DNA of 62,000 nt from Gnetum montanum (GCA_015680685.1 MNCI01011128.1:1022934-1084933), one strand, 5' to 3'. Shown: positions 10,229-20,603, numbered from the stretch's first letter. The notes: generated by a model from the letters alone, not told the origin. A program made the numbers and translations.

Positions 10229-10840
10229 ATGGTCCAAGAGGGGATAGTGTTGGGGAATCTCATTTCATCAATAGGGATCAGTGTAGACCCTAAAAAGATT
10301 AGGGTCATCCAAATAATTACCCGCCAACTAAGTACTGTCAAAGATGTGTGGTCATTCCTTGGACACATTGGTTACTACCGACGCTTCATTGAACACTTCT
10401 CGAAGATAGCCCGGCCGTTGGTAGAGCTTACAAAGAAGGACGCTCCATTTTTCTGGACCAAGGAATGCAAGTTTGCATTCCAAGAGCTAAAGCAGAAACT
10501 CATAGAAGCTCTGGTTCTATGGGCACCTGATTGGTCTAGACCCTTTCACATTATGACAGATGCTTCCAACTACGCTTTGGGAGCCATGCTTACATAGTGC
10601 AACGATCAAAAATGTCTGTATTATATCCACTGTGCAAGCCATAGCATTGTGGGTGCACAACTAAACTATACCACCACTAAAAAGGAATTGATGGCGGTGG
10701 TGTTCACATTGGATAAATGCTGGCACTATGTGCTCAGATATAAGGTGTTTGTGCACACAGACCACAGTGCTATTCGGTTCCTAATGAACAAACCAATGGT
10801 GAGCCCCTACATAATTTGGTGGCTGGTGATTCTTTAGGAG
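10229..10840 (+). pseudogene. Element B RNase H domain
   Basis: The connection motif FLGHIGYYRRFIEHFSKIA is followed by FHIMTDASNYALGAML, TTTKKELMAVVFTLDKCWHY and VFVHTDHSAIRFLMNK, the usual RNase H blocks after Ty3/gypsy RT. It degrades RNA in the RNA-DNA hybrid. TAG stops at 10595 and 10835 interrupt it. The frame is the same as RT. Confidence 0.85.
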
Positions 10841-10852
10841 TTTGATCTGACT

Positions 10853-12358
10853 ATGGTAGACAGAAAGGGGTCTGAGAATGTGGTCGTTGACCATTTGTAT
10901 CGGTTACGATGGGATAACGTAGAAGAGGAGGAGCCCTTATCTGATCAATTTCTAGATGAACTCCTCTTCACAGGTGCCGTTGATCCTCAACCATCTAAGG
11001 AATCTCCTTGGTTTAACCACATCCTTACCTACCTTACAACACAGGAGCTACCAAAAGAATGGAACCATCGGCAGAAACAACAATTTCTTCACAAAGCCAA
11101 GCATTTCATGGAAATCAATGGCCGCCTCTACAAGGTGTGCGTAGACGGCTTGATTAGATGGTGTGTCCCTGATGCTGATACACTGCGTGTCCTCCAGGAT
11201 GCTCATGATGGCCCTTGTGGGGGCCACTATGCTGGACGCAGAACAACTATTAAAATCCTGCTTGCAGGGTATTATTGGCCTACACTCTTCAAGGATGCAC
11301 AATGGTTTGTCCACTCCTATGAATGATGCCAACGAGATGGTGGGATGTCAACATGGTTGGAGGGACCTCAACAGTGGATTCAACCATTGGATCCCTTCAA
11401 CATCTGGGGTATCAACTTCATGGGGCCCATCACCCCCTTGTCAAATGGAAAGGCATACATCATCATGGTGGTGGACTACTGTACAAAGTGGGCAAAAGCG
11501 ATAGCCGTCATCAACTATTCTTCCAACACCGTCGCACGATTTGTCCAGCAACAAATCGTTACCAGGTTTGGAGTGCCTCATGCACTCATTTCTGACAATG
11601 GGATGCACTTCATGGGGGTTACTTTTCAAAAGCTCATGCAATGCTTAGGGGTAACACACAAATTTACAACACCTTATTACCCCCAAGCCAATGGGTAGGC
11701 CAAAGTCACAAATAGGGAAATTACCAAGATCCTTACATGAACAATCAACAAATACAGGAGGGATTGGAGTACCAAGCTTAACGATGCCCTATGGGCCTAT
11801 CGCTCCACCTGGAAACTTCCTGTTGGGTACTCTCCCTATGAGTTAGTGTACGGTAAGTTGCCAACACTTCCAATCCAAGCGGAACTCCAGACACTATCCA
11901 CTTCTTGTGACCTTGGCCTTCACCTACCACTAGCACAACAAGAACAATTAATCAATTTAAGTGTGTTAGATGAGAACCGATTAGTAGCCCAATTTTCCAA
12001 TGAAACCCACAAGGCCTACAACAAGAAGTGACATGACCTTAGGATTCGGAAGGTCACATTTCGATGTGGAGACAAGGTGTTGTATTGGAACCCCTCACAT
12101 ATATCCCAACCGACGAAGTTTCAGACACTATGGGAGGGACCTTATATTGTCTCTGAAACCTTCCAATCTGGGGCCTTGCTAATTCACAAACCTAGGGATC
12201 CCACCAGAACACAGTTGGTCAACCACCAACAACTCAAACCTTTCTACGAGATTTGCACAACCAGTGTCATAGCCTCGTCATCAACCAGTCATCCACGTGC
12301 CATCTTTCATGTCTCCTCCTTTCCACCTAGTCGTGGGGGAGACCCTCATCCCTGCTGA
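10853..12358 (+). pseudogene. Element B integrase
   Basis: An HHCC zinc-binding N-terminus is recognisable around GGHYAGRRTT ... FVHSYE*CQRDGG; a TGA sits where the first zinc Cys region lies. The catalytic core shows IIMVVDYCTKWAKAI (D), PHALISDNGMHF (D) and VTNREITKIL (E), so the D-D-E triad is still readable. The C-terminus contains LWEGPYIVSETFQSGALLI and LVNHQQLKPFYE, with no chromodomain. Stops at 11324, 11696, 11738 and 12029 lie at likely CGA/CAG codons. It inserts the cDNA into the genome; this copy is inactive. Confidence 0.87.
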
Positions 12359-13860
12359 TCCATTTCACTGCACCCCTCACCATTTTATCATTTTCTATTT
12401 TACAATTTTTTGTTTTCCACTTTTTTGTTTTCCACTTTTTTTCTTCCATTTTTTTGTTTTACAATTTTTTGTTTCGCAATTTTTTTTGTTTTTCATTTTT
12501 CATTTTTCGTGTTCTTTTTGTTTACTTTTTGTCATCATCATCTTGTTTAGCGATGTCGATTTTCGTTATGATGGGTACTATGATCATCTTCCTAATTATC
12601 TGGTTTCCTCCATCACATGGTTGTCCTTGGATTTTACATCATTTCCACCTCAAAAACATGGAAATGAGTCCACATCATCCACCCATTCATCATTCCATGG
12701 TTTTTCTTGTGTCATGAACATGCAACCCCTTCATTTAAAAACATTTTAATGAATGTGTGACTTGTGTAGTTCCCTGACTGAGGGATGACCCATTGGTTTG
12801 AATCGAGTGTAACTTCAAGGGGAATGCTTTATTCGTTGTTCCGTTCTGTTCCCTGGGTTGCTGGTGTGTCCTTACAGATTTCCTACCACTCCGAGTCTCT
12901 TTCCACGGAAGTTTTTTGGCAGTTCGACCTCGCATGGTGTGGTCCTCATGCAAAAAGAAAAGAAAAGAAAATAAACTGAGGATTCAAAGCACATCCCTTG
13001 GTCGGATGCATGCACACACGCATGGGTCTTCACATGGTGTGGTTTCCCCACACAAAAATAAAAAAAACAATAAAAATATCATGGTGGGAATTCAAAGCAC
13101 ACCCCTTAGATCACCTCTCACGGGCTACACATACTAGTTATGTGACTTCCTTGGTCCCCTCTAACTTTGTCCCATTTTTCTTCCCTCTTCTCATGTTCCC
13201 TGGAGTGGTGGTTTTCTGTGGGGTCATTCTCACTTCCTCTAGGGATGGTTGGGACTTCATCTATCGCTGTGAGGTCACTATTTGCTGATAGTTTTGGGTC
13301 TGATCTCAGGAAAGGTTCTGCCAAGTCACTTAACCACGCTTCCATATAGGGTTTCATGTGACCGACACTCAGATTTTCCATTCTCTCCTCTCCGCTATTA
13401 CCACTTCTCTCCGTTCTCACCTCACTACCTTTTATGTGTTCGTCGTGTTTTCTGTTGGTCTTTCATGCCTTGGCGGGTTCTCTTGGTTTGGAGTCTTTAC
13501 TGGTCAACACCACTTATCACCACCTAGGCCCACGGACCCTGGTGTTGAGGGTATGCAGGGGTTATAAGGCTGTTTCCTGCTATGGGGAGGACCTATATAC
13601 ATATTCCTAGTTTTGCCTGTTCCATCTCCAACCCTTTAGATTTCTGGGTTGATTGTTTTCCATGTCCCATCGTTCAATTTCAACCTCACTTGAGTTCTTT
13701 TTTACTCCCATTCTCCAATTTTGTCTCTTTTTCGCACATAATTACCTTCCTCTTATCTTTAGCCATGATCGGGCCTTTTCTGCGCTTCAATCACCTCAAT
13801 TTGGCTTTCCAAATTTTTCATTTCGGGTGTTTTTTTTTTGTTGGTCAACACTGGTCTTCG
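12359..13860 (+). other. Element B 3' non-coding region
   Basis: There is no credible gene. A T-rich tract (about 12384-12530) follows the integrase stop, as after the coding part of A, C, D and E. The conserved block cttcaagggg is near 12810, two hairpin-like arm pairs lie at 12936-13107, and a cctgctatggggaggacc block near 13575 parallels A 3650 and E 53250. AGTCGTGGGGG at 12329-12339 lies just before the end of the integrase frame. Confidence 0.7.
12936..13107 (+). other. Two tandem hairpin-like arm pairs, element B
   Basis: The first pair is ggtgtggtcctcat (12936-12949) with ggattcaaagcacatccctt (12980-12999). The second is ggtgtggtttcccca (13036-13050) with gaattcaaagcacacccctt (13088-13107). 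The loops are A-rich and different from each other. C also has two such pairs; A and E have one. A duplication of the unit in B and C is the simplest reading. Confidence 0.45.
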
Positions 13861-13864
13861 AGTG

Positions 13865-13968
13865 AATAGTGTTGCATATATGGGGCCCCGTATACGCAGC
13901 CACTGCATATACGTGGCCGCATATATGCGGCCCCATCGACACAGTGTCCAACCCCTATATATACCCCA
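13865..13968 (+). promoter_or_regulatory. Internal promoter-like module upstream of ORF2, element B
   Basis: A GC-rich palindromic array (gcatatatggggccccgtat, gtatacgcagcc, gcatatacgtggccgcatat, atatgcggcccc) is followed by a TATA-like box ctatatatac (13955-13964). This mirrors the arrangement and wording of B's own LTR U3 (17465-17594: catgtatatggggccacg, tataaatat). It lies about 365 bases before the ORF2 ATG. I infer a dedicated promoter for ORF2. No transcript data can be seen. Confidence 0.55.
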
Positions 13969-14109
13969 TTGCACTTCTTCATTTTTCATCATTTGAAGTT
14001 CAAATTGAGGGGAACTTTTGTCATTTTTTTCTACCTAACCCTTCCCAACACACCTACATTCCATCGCGTGTTCGCATCAACCTGTCCTTGCCCTTTTCTG
14101 CATCTAGAG

Positions 14110-14328
14110 GTATGCACTTAGTCGTGGGGGCATGGTGCCCTTGTGTAATTAATTAATTAATTAATTAGTTGTTAATTACAAAACCTTTGGCCCTAACCCC
14201 TAACTTAACACTCTGGGAGACTTAATGGTGTGCTTGTGCCATTAACATAACTTGGTCAAACTAAATAGGTATATACAAATCATTTTAAGCTATAACTTGG
14301 TCTAACATACAGTTATGTTTGTTTTCAG
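14110..14328 (+). other. Predicted leader intron before ORF2, element B
   Basis: Donor ctagag/gtatgc at 14110; acceptor tttgttttcag ending at 14328, immediately before ATG 14329. AGTCGTGGGGG starts 10 bases inside. The interval contains an (attа)n-like run near 14147-14168 and no long frame. A has an equivalent 232-base interval with the same motif spacing. Confidence 0.55.
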
Positions 14329-17184
14329 ATGGCATCCAAACCGAGGCACCCAAGGGACGAAGGATCATCGCAACCAAGGGACAAGCACCCACGTACAGGA
14401 AGGGGTCGTGGAATGCAACCCCTAGAGTATGCGGAGGGTTCCCATGCAACTGGGCCCTTTTGCGAACAACCTAACATGGAATCTGTCCACTAGATTCCCG
14501 AAGAGGAGATTCCCGACGTGCAATCACTAGGGGATGAGATGCCTGGGATAGCACCATGGCTTGAGATCACATTGACCCAAGCCTGCCTTGATGCTATCAC
14601 GCCACATGAGGTGTAATAGATGGTCCTCCAAGAGTTGAATTTTGGACCATTCCTCGAACATGCTCCAGAAGATGTCAAATTTCAATTGCAGCACTTTCTG
14701 ATGTGGCCAATCATCACAACCAGTGGTGAGTGGTACTTAGGAGAAACATATCTCTTCTGGACGAATCGACAACCAAGGTCAAGAGTAAGAATCAAGGACA
14801 TATATGTCTCTTACTCTTCGGAAGCAATAGCACAAGCTCTAGGGTTGCCCGAAACTGGGGCAGATGTGGTGGAAATTCCTAAGTAGGCTGATCCAGAGGT
14901 GAAGGTGTAATGAATCTAACGGTGCTACGGGATAGAGCACAAGGAATTCGGCTCCTTGACCATGGTGGAGAGAGTCTATTCAAAGATAGCATCTTACCAT
15001 CTGAATCCAACAATAAGACCGAGCAAAATCACTACCTTCTCCACTCGTGCATGTGCTGCCTTGAGTGGGAAATTTCTCATGAGTCTTCCATAGCTATTGT
15101 TTTTGGAGATTGAAAAAAGGTTCTCAGAGAATGAATGTGGAAGACGAGCTCTCCCATTTTCCTACCTAATCAGAAATTTATGCAAATGGGCAAGGATAGC
15201 ATGATATTCTAATGACATCATCTGACGCACCCCAATTGCCTCGTGGCAAGAGATGATGAAAGAAAAAACACCTGCCGCCACATAGACAGAGGAAGAGCAG
15301 CAACCACCTCCACCACCTATGCAAACAACGTACCCGGGCTCGCAAACAACAGCAACATACATTCGTGAGATCTGGGAAATGCTCTCGAATCAGCGAGAGC
15401 AATCTGGCAGAACTAGTGGAGGAGATGATCCTTCGGTCTATCGCCCTACCATGAGTCACCTAGAGAAAGTGGCACAATCAGTTAGCTTTCTTGAAAGGGT
15501 AGGGCCGATATTTTCTACTGCCAGAGCATCCATTCCAACCAGAACAGATCCGAGCATCCAAGATGTATCAACTACAATCCAACAGTTATTCCCTAAAATC
15601 TCAGGAAATGCTGCTACCTTCTTAGTAAGCTTGGAGGATGGTGAGGGGGCGACAGTCCTGGGGATGCAACACCAAGGACAAGAAGTTGCGGCCGAAGTGG
15701 TTGTTGATACCATTGCTACTGCTTTCAATGCACCGGCAACACCTGTACTAGACATCCATGGGCTACAAGATGTATAGGTGTCTGTCAAAACTTCACATAG
15801 TAGGATGGATGCAGCCCAACATGAAGAAATGTTGGACCGACTGGTAGGAACCGAGCAACAGCTTCTGGATGTCTTCGATCTTCCGGACAACATCATTGCA
15901 ACCCAGTCGAAGCTGCTAATGGCAAGGGGCAAGAGCCTTATTTTGGAGGGGCAACTAGAAGCTGCTCAAGCTGCTTGTCAGCGCTTGGCAATGGAGGTTG
16001 CCCAATTAAGAGCCCAGCTTGCCGATCTGGCCATCCTCAATCACAAAATCACCAGAGATGAAGCTTTTCAATAGCTTTAGCTTAAACTTTAGGTTGTTGA
16101 GGATGAAAGGGAGACGACGATCCTAGATAAGGCCATAGCAGACGCTTGAGCATATCATTTAGAGAAAGACTTGGTCAAGGTTTGCTAGGAGAATGTGCAG
16201 CTGACTCCTGAAGTTCATCACCTGCGCAATGTTGGTGCAGAGAACACGCACATGAAAGATTTTATCCACCAACAACAGGAGGAGCTAGCCAGGGTGAACA
16301 CAGATATGAGAAGGTTGGCTGCTAAGAATCGGAATCTGTCAATGGAGGAGGTTCATGCATTGTGACAGAAGTCTGCAATTGAAATTGCCGCTTGGAAGAA
16401 TGAGGCCCTAAAATTTGAAAGAGTCAAAAATCATTACAGGAACCAAATGGGATTGCAGAAGGAGGTGAACAAGAAGCACATTCAAGTCGCCAAGGCCCAG
16501 GTGAACCAAGTGCTCCAGCAGCTCTGAGAAGGAGGCAACGTATGGCCATCCATCTTCGATGGATTGAACGCCTACAACAAAGCGGAAATCCACCTAAAGG
16601 AGCTGCAAATTGAAGAAATGATAGGATACATGGAGTTAGCCAACCTTCGGTATGCAAACCTGGCCATGCTCATAGCTGGGAGACCGCGGTTAGAACTAGA
16701 GAAACAAGTGGCCACCTCATATTCTCTATAAGAGGGAGAGTTCCAGGAGCACAAGGCAACAAAACAGAAGTTGGCAACAACAAACGCGGAACTCGAGGTC
16801 CTCCGTACAAGCTTTGAAGGTCAACGTATTGTTGCGAAGGACCTGGCCCGAAGAATAAGTGACTACTAGCAACTACAAGCATCAATCAAAGCGTTTGATA
16901 TCGAACGCAAACAATTTGCAGCCTGGTTTTTCAATTTGAAAGAACTCATTCCAGCACTACCTTGCCCTTGGGAAATTCCAATTCCAGCACACATTGGAGA
17001 AGCTGCCTAGACCATGAACGATCCTAGAAGTAAAGAAGAGAAAATGAGGGCTCTCTTGGAGGCTTTCTGGCTGCCTCCAGAAGTTGCAGTTGCCGTAGGA
17101 CTATCGACATCCGTGCTGGCACCAACGCACGGGCTAGAGGCTGGAGAAGGTCTATCAGAACCACCACCCCCAAGGACAGTGTGA
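14329..17184 (+). pseudogene. ORF2 of element B: conserved N-terminal domain plus long coiled coil
   Basis: 952 codons in one frame from the ATG abutting the acceptor to TGA 17182-17184, broken by in-frame stops but no visible frameshift. The order is a basic disordered start (MASKPRHPRDEGSSQP), a globular region (LNFGPFLEHAPEDVK, WYLGETYLFWTN, ALPFSYLIRNLCKWA), a Pro/Gln linker, then several hundred residues of heptad-like coiled coil, ending FAAWFFNLKELIPALPCPWE. D carries a homologue of 929 codons in the same place. The block pattern around ALPFxYLIRxLC loosely recalls the putative plant transposon protein domain of Athila-type elements. No signal peptide or membrane segment is seen, so an envelope role is not supported. 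Function unknown. Confidence 0.75.
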
Positions 17185-17420
17185 TCTCCTCCAGCAATTT
17201 TGTACATCTTCTTACACCGCAGAGGCTCCAAGACCAGCGAGGTGTTTACTTTTGTCTCTGAACACCGCCATTTTTGTAATTTGTCCTTCTCTATAACTCA
17301 GGCACTTGGTGAATTCATGTTGTGTCATGTGTGTGTCATTTATGTGTTTAAGTTATGTGTGTTGTAAATAAGAATCCATACATTCCAAATTGTAAAGTAA
17401 CTCGAGGATGAGTTTTTGCT
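17185..17420 (+). other. Element B, ORF2 stop to polypurine tract
   Basis: There is no gene. The AT-rich stretch ends with ctcgaggatgagtttttgct, a block also present just before the polypurine tract of A and, in degenerate form, D and E. Confidence 0.5.
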
Positions 17421-17434
17421 CAGTCGTGGGGGTA
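17421..17434 (+). other. Polypurine-type tract, element B
   Basis: cagtcgtgggggta directly precedes the 3' LTR. It is the third copy in B of the AGTCRTGGGGG motif, after 12329 and 14120. Confidence 0.7.
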
Positions 17435-18387
17435 TGATGAAGTGTCAAAAGTCAATGCGTTGACTAGGCCATGTATACAGGGCCGTGTTGATTAGGCCAT
17501 GTATATGGGGCCACGTCGACGCAGGCCCGTCGACGTAGCCACCCTACATCGACATGGCCCTGTTTACGCAGCCACCCTTCCCGGCCTATAAATATGAGGG
17601 CCTTCTGCTGCATTTAGGCATATTTTTGAGTAGTGATAGCGAAGCTCTTACAGTTTTCTCCCGCAAGAGAGAATATTTTCCAAGTGCCTGCAGCAGGTGT
17701 ATGAAAAGCGATCAAATCTTTACTCAAGCGTTGATGTATCTGAGCCCATTGGCGTGAAGGCAATAAAGACAAACTGTTTATGCAATCCTTGCAACATTTG
17801 GACTTAGTTTTTTCATGCATTTAATAGTTTAAAATTTTTATGCTTTATTAATCATTTATTTATGTTTTATTAGTTACTTGTTGATTATTAATGTTTTTAT
17901 TATTATAATTTCAATTGTTATGGTTCATTCATAGTTCGTTAAAGACATAAGTACGACCATCTCGAACGTAACCCAAATACTTGGTAAGCCCAGTGACGCT
18001 TAATGTCTGGTAACCCAGCAGTGTTAGGAATTGCTCAGAATGTGCTCGGAATATGGGACCGAATACTTATGCTAGGAGTAGTTAGAATACAGGCTAGGAT
18101 AATTAGATATTAGATTATAGTTTATTCCTTACCTTTCATACTTCAATTAATCGTCGAAAAAAAAGATAATTAAAAAGATATAAAAATCATTAGCCTTAGT
18201 CTCACTTAACCAACGTAATAGAACTTCACAAGTGAGATTAGGATGACAACGACCATTCCAACCCAAGGTTTCACGGGTTAGAAGTATGATGTATGTTAAG
18301 TGCTTACAGTCTGTGGATTTTGATCGAGTCACACGTGAACGCTCGTGATTCGTATGGTTGGGCATAGGGATACCTAGCCACTTATCA
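17435..18387 (+). repeat. 3' LTR of element B
   Basis: 953 bases, TGATGAAGTG ... CCACTTATCA. The last half matches 5526-6008 closely. U3 carries palindromic GTATAC/GTCGAC-type sequence and a TATA box (17585-17594). The terminal TCATCA has become TTATCA. It is followed by ccaag, the expected right copy of the target duplication. Confidence 0.88.
17465..17594 (+). promoter_or_regulatory. U3 palindromic region and TATA box, element B LTR
   Basis: Repeated elements ccatgtatacagggccgtg, ccatgtatatggggccacg and gtcgacgcaggcccgtcgac precede cctataaata (17585-17594). The palindromes GTATAC and GTCGAC replace the GCGATATCGC of A and D at the same relative position. F has the same type. Confidence 0.6.
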
Positions 18388-18392
18388 CCAAG

Positions 18393-19460
18393 CAACAAAT
18401 CTTCTTTTGTATATAGATGATACTACCTTAATCACCACTACTACAAAAGTATGCAAAATATGTTGCAAATATTAGAAAATTATTGTTGCTCATCTTGTCT
18501 TTAAGTGAATGTGGATAAAATCAAATTGATGATGTGGGGTACAAAAAATACATATCATAGCTCCCTTAGAGATACCAAAGTGCAAATAGCAAATTCTTTT
18601 AAATATTTGGATCTCATTTATATGAAAAATTATAAGTGGGGGAAGTGCATTAAACAAAGAATAGCATGAGGTTTTAAGGTTTTGTATACTTTCAAAAACA
18701 AGTGCAAGGATTTAGGACTCTAAGCTTGGAAAGTTAGAAAACAATTTTCTAAGACTATCATCTATCCTATTTTATTGTATAAATATATTTAGAGGCCTAA
18801 AATTAATGCTAAACTTTGAAAAGATATTGAAAAAGTGCCAAAAAAAAAACATTTTTTCAATGAATTAAAGGTGAAGATATAAATACATTGCTCACTAGTA
18901 TTATGTGAATGTGATTGATTGTCCTTAAGAGTGTAGAAGCCTTGTAGTAGTTCATTGTATATACTCATAGCTTATATATCTCAAGGCAAGACAAATTCTT
19001 TAAAGCAATTCTCAAGGATTCATGAGACTATGATTAATATTTTCATGGGGATTAACAAGACTTGGCTACGGTTGGTATTTTCAAGGGATGTAATGGTTAA
19101 GAAAATAGAATATTTCTTAGAATAAAGTGCAAGAAAATTCTAAGCATATTCACAAGTTAGTCAATCTGAAGGTTTTATTACAATTGTGGTATAATTCTAA
19201 AGACAAAATATAATTTTATTTACATCATATTAGATCTAACACATTAGATGCATAAGCTTACTATCTCTTAGGTGCTATTCCAATCAAGTATTTAAGATTC
19301 TTACTTAAGCTTTCATCTTCTTAGAATTGAAATTAGAAGATGGATTCAACTTCCATAAGAAGAGTTCCCATGTAGATTACATGTTAGAAGCCCTTAAGGA
19401 TGAGTTGCGTATGTTTCTTATCTTTTCTATGCTATGACTACCCATTTGAGATAACATTAA
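18393..19460 (+). pseudogene. LINE reverse transcriptase relic, 3' part
   Basis: Directly after B comes a degenerate frame with LLYIDDTTLI (the polymerase active-site box), then NVDKIKLMMWGTK, SLRDTKVQIANSFKYLDLIY, WGKCIKQRIA, and later IYPILLYK. Near 19315-19440 the blocks LRIEIRRWIQLP, EEFPC and AYVSYLF recall the C-terminal Cys/His region of this LINE family. The frame is full of stops and small indels. The upstream part of the LINE should lie beyond B's missing 5' end, so B appears to have inserted into it. Confidence 0.6.
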
Positions 19461-19766
19461 AACATTACATCAACAAACTTATATGATTTATTTTTGTTAC
19501 CTTTATTAATACTTGGTCAATTTGCACTTTTTCTTCATTTTTCAAGAAAATGTAATATTTAACTAAAAGATGTTATGTCTTTAAATATATTAGGGCCTCA
19601 ATTTTAGTAAGATTTTTAACATGTACTCTCTAGGAATGATTCTATAAAAAAAAATTCATGTGATTATAATGTTAAAAAAACACAAAATAACATTTGCTGC
19701 CTAAATTTCATTATTCATATTTTTAAAAAAAGATAACAAATTAAATGACTCATGTATTGTGCTTAC
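19461..19766. other. AT-rich stretch without recognised feature
   Basis: I see no coding, repeat or structural signal. It is AT-rich with short A and T runs, and may include the decayed end of the LINE. Confidence 0.3.
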
Positions 19767-20003
19767 CTTGTCTTGAAGGGCATCCATTTGGAGTTGATTG
19801 TCGAATGCTTGGGATTTAGGTAGTGACCCAATAAAGCAGCTCCTGGGATTTTGTGTTGTAACCACATGCTACCAAATAATGTAGGGTACATATGCATACC
19901 AACTATCATCATTATCTACATGCAACAACCCTCTATCACAAAGCCTCTTCAACATATCCTCTATTGATGCCAACATCGCCCATGCTAGGCACGGGCCATG
20001 ATC
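19767..20003 (-). pseudogene. Possible exon of the minus-strand P-loop gene
   Basis: The minus frame reads MARAWAMLASIEDMLKRLCD, RGLLHVDNDDSWYAYVPYII, then a TAG, then CFIGSLPKSQAFDNQLQMD. It ends at a canonical donor gacaag/gtaagc (exon boundary at 19767). The LxxLxxRGLLhvdnd pattern resembles the winged-helix end of plant NB-ARC proteins, and it lies on the same strand downstream of the P-loop exon at 22.5 kb. Membership of the same gene is inference; the TAG suggests decay. Confidence 0.3.
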
Positions 20004-20446
20004 AAGAATAACATTGTGTGTTTTAGAACATAAACTTTGTTGGATAAGAGATGTTTACTTGAAAAGGAATTAAATTGAAAAATGAAAATGAAAATAAAAG
20101 CAAATTGAAAAGCACCCTGAGAAAGTTGTTAGCAACCAAAAATAAAATATAAATATAAAAGAGAAAATTGGAAAGCCTGAATATTCCTGGGTGATTCTTA
20201 CAATGATTCTTTAAAAAAGGAGCAACCGCTCCATGTGACCAACTTTCCTGTATGGGTAACGCGCATGGAACCTTACTGTTTTGTTTCTGCAACTGCTGAT
20301 GTTTGTAGCAATGAGAGCATGTGATTTTGGCTTTAAAAACGTCTTGATGGTTTCTTTAGCAGCTAGGATTCTTCGGTTGAAAATCAAAGGTTTCTTTAAC
20401 TTGCCATTGGCAACAAAATTGTTGTAATCACCCGCAGAACATTACA

Positions 20447-20600
20447 ATGTGAGATTGTAATTGCTGGTTCACCGTAACCCTCCTCCTGTTAATTTTATTC
20501 ATATTCGGAATCCTGTTCCTAGTCTTTTTCGGCATCCGTAGTTCCTTTCCAAAACGTTCCAACCCCACCACTCTCCGGACGCTCATAGTTCTTGGATCAG
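20447..20600 (+). pseudogene. Possible first exon of an ALG14-like gene
   Basis: After ATG 20447 and an immediate TGA, the frame continues with a hydrophobic stretch (VTLLLLILFIFGILFLVFFG), then a basic loop and TLRTLIVLGSG, ending at a donor ggatcag/gttcgt in phase 1. ALG14, the membrane-anchor subunit of the UDP-GlcNAc transferase acting at the second step of dolichol-linked glycan assembly, has an N-terminal membrane segment followed by a LIVLGSGGHT motif, and the break falls inside the Gly-Gly. No second exon was recognised downstream. The stop at codon 2 argues for a pseudogene or a wrong start. Confidence 0.4.
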
Positions 20601-20603
20601 GTT

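Larger units (their letters stand above)
5526..18387 (+). mobile_element. Ty3/gypsy element B, gag-pol plus ORF2, largest copy
   Basis: The order is: truncated 5' LTR (5526-6008), tRNA-Asp-type PBS, gag, protease, RT, RNase H, integrase, 3' non-coding region, internal promoter-like array, predicted intron, ORF2, polypurine tract, 3' LTR (17435-18387). PBS type and the extra ORF after integrase resemble plant Athila/Tat-lineage elements. There is no chromodomain. Gag and pol lie in one forward frame from 6158 to 12358, broken only by stop codons. The 5' LTR fragment differs from the 3' LTR at roughly 17 of 235 bases by eye. The 3' LTR is followed by ccaag, whose partner should lie left of the window. 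Confidence 0.9.

Noticed and set aside
12297-12749. Phe/Ser-rich frame after B's integrase
   Set aside because: Its hydrophobic composition comes from the T-rich tract; the corresponding frames in A and C differ.
13358-13865. Several open frames between integrase and internal promoter of B
   Set aside because: No conservation with A, C, D or E at protein level; conservation is only in short DNA blocks.
14329-17184. ORF2 as a retroviral-type envelope gene
   Set aside because: Its position after integrase is env-like, but I see no signal peptide, membrane anchor or glycoprotein features; the protein is coiled-coil rich.
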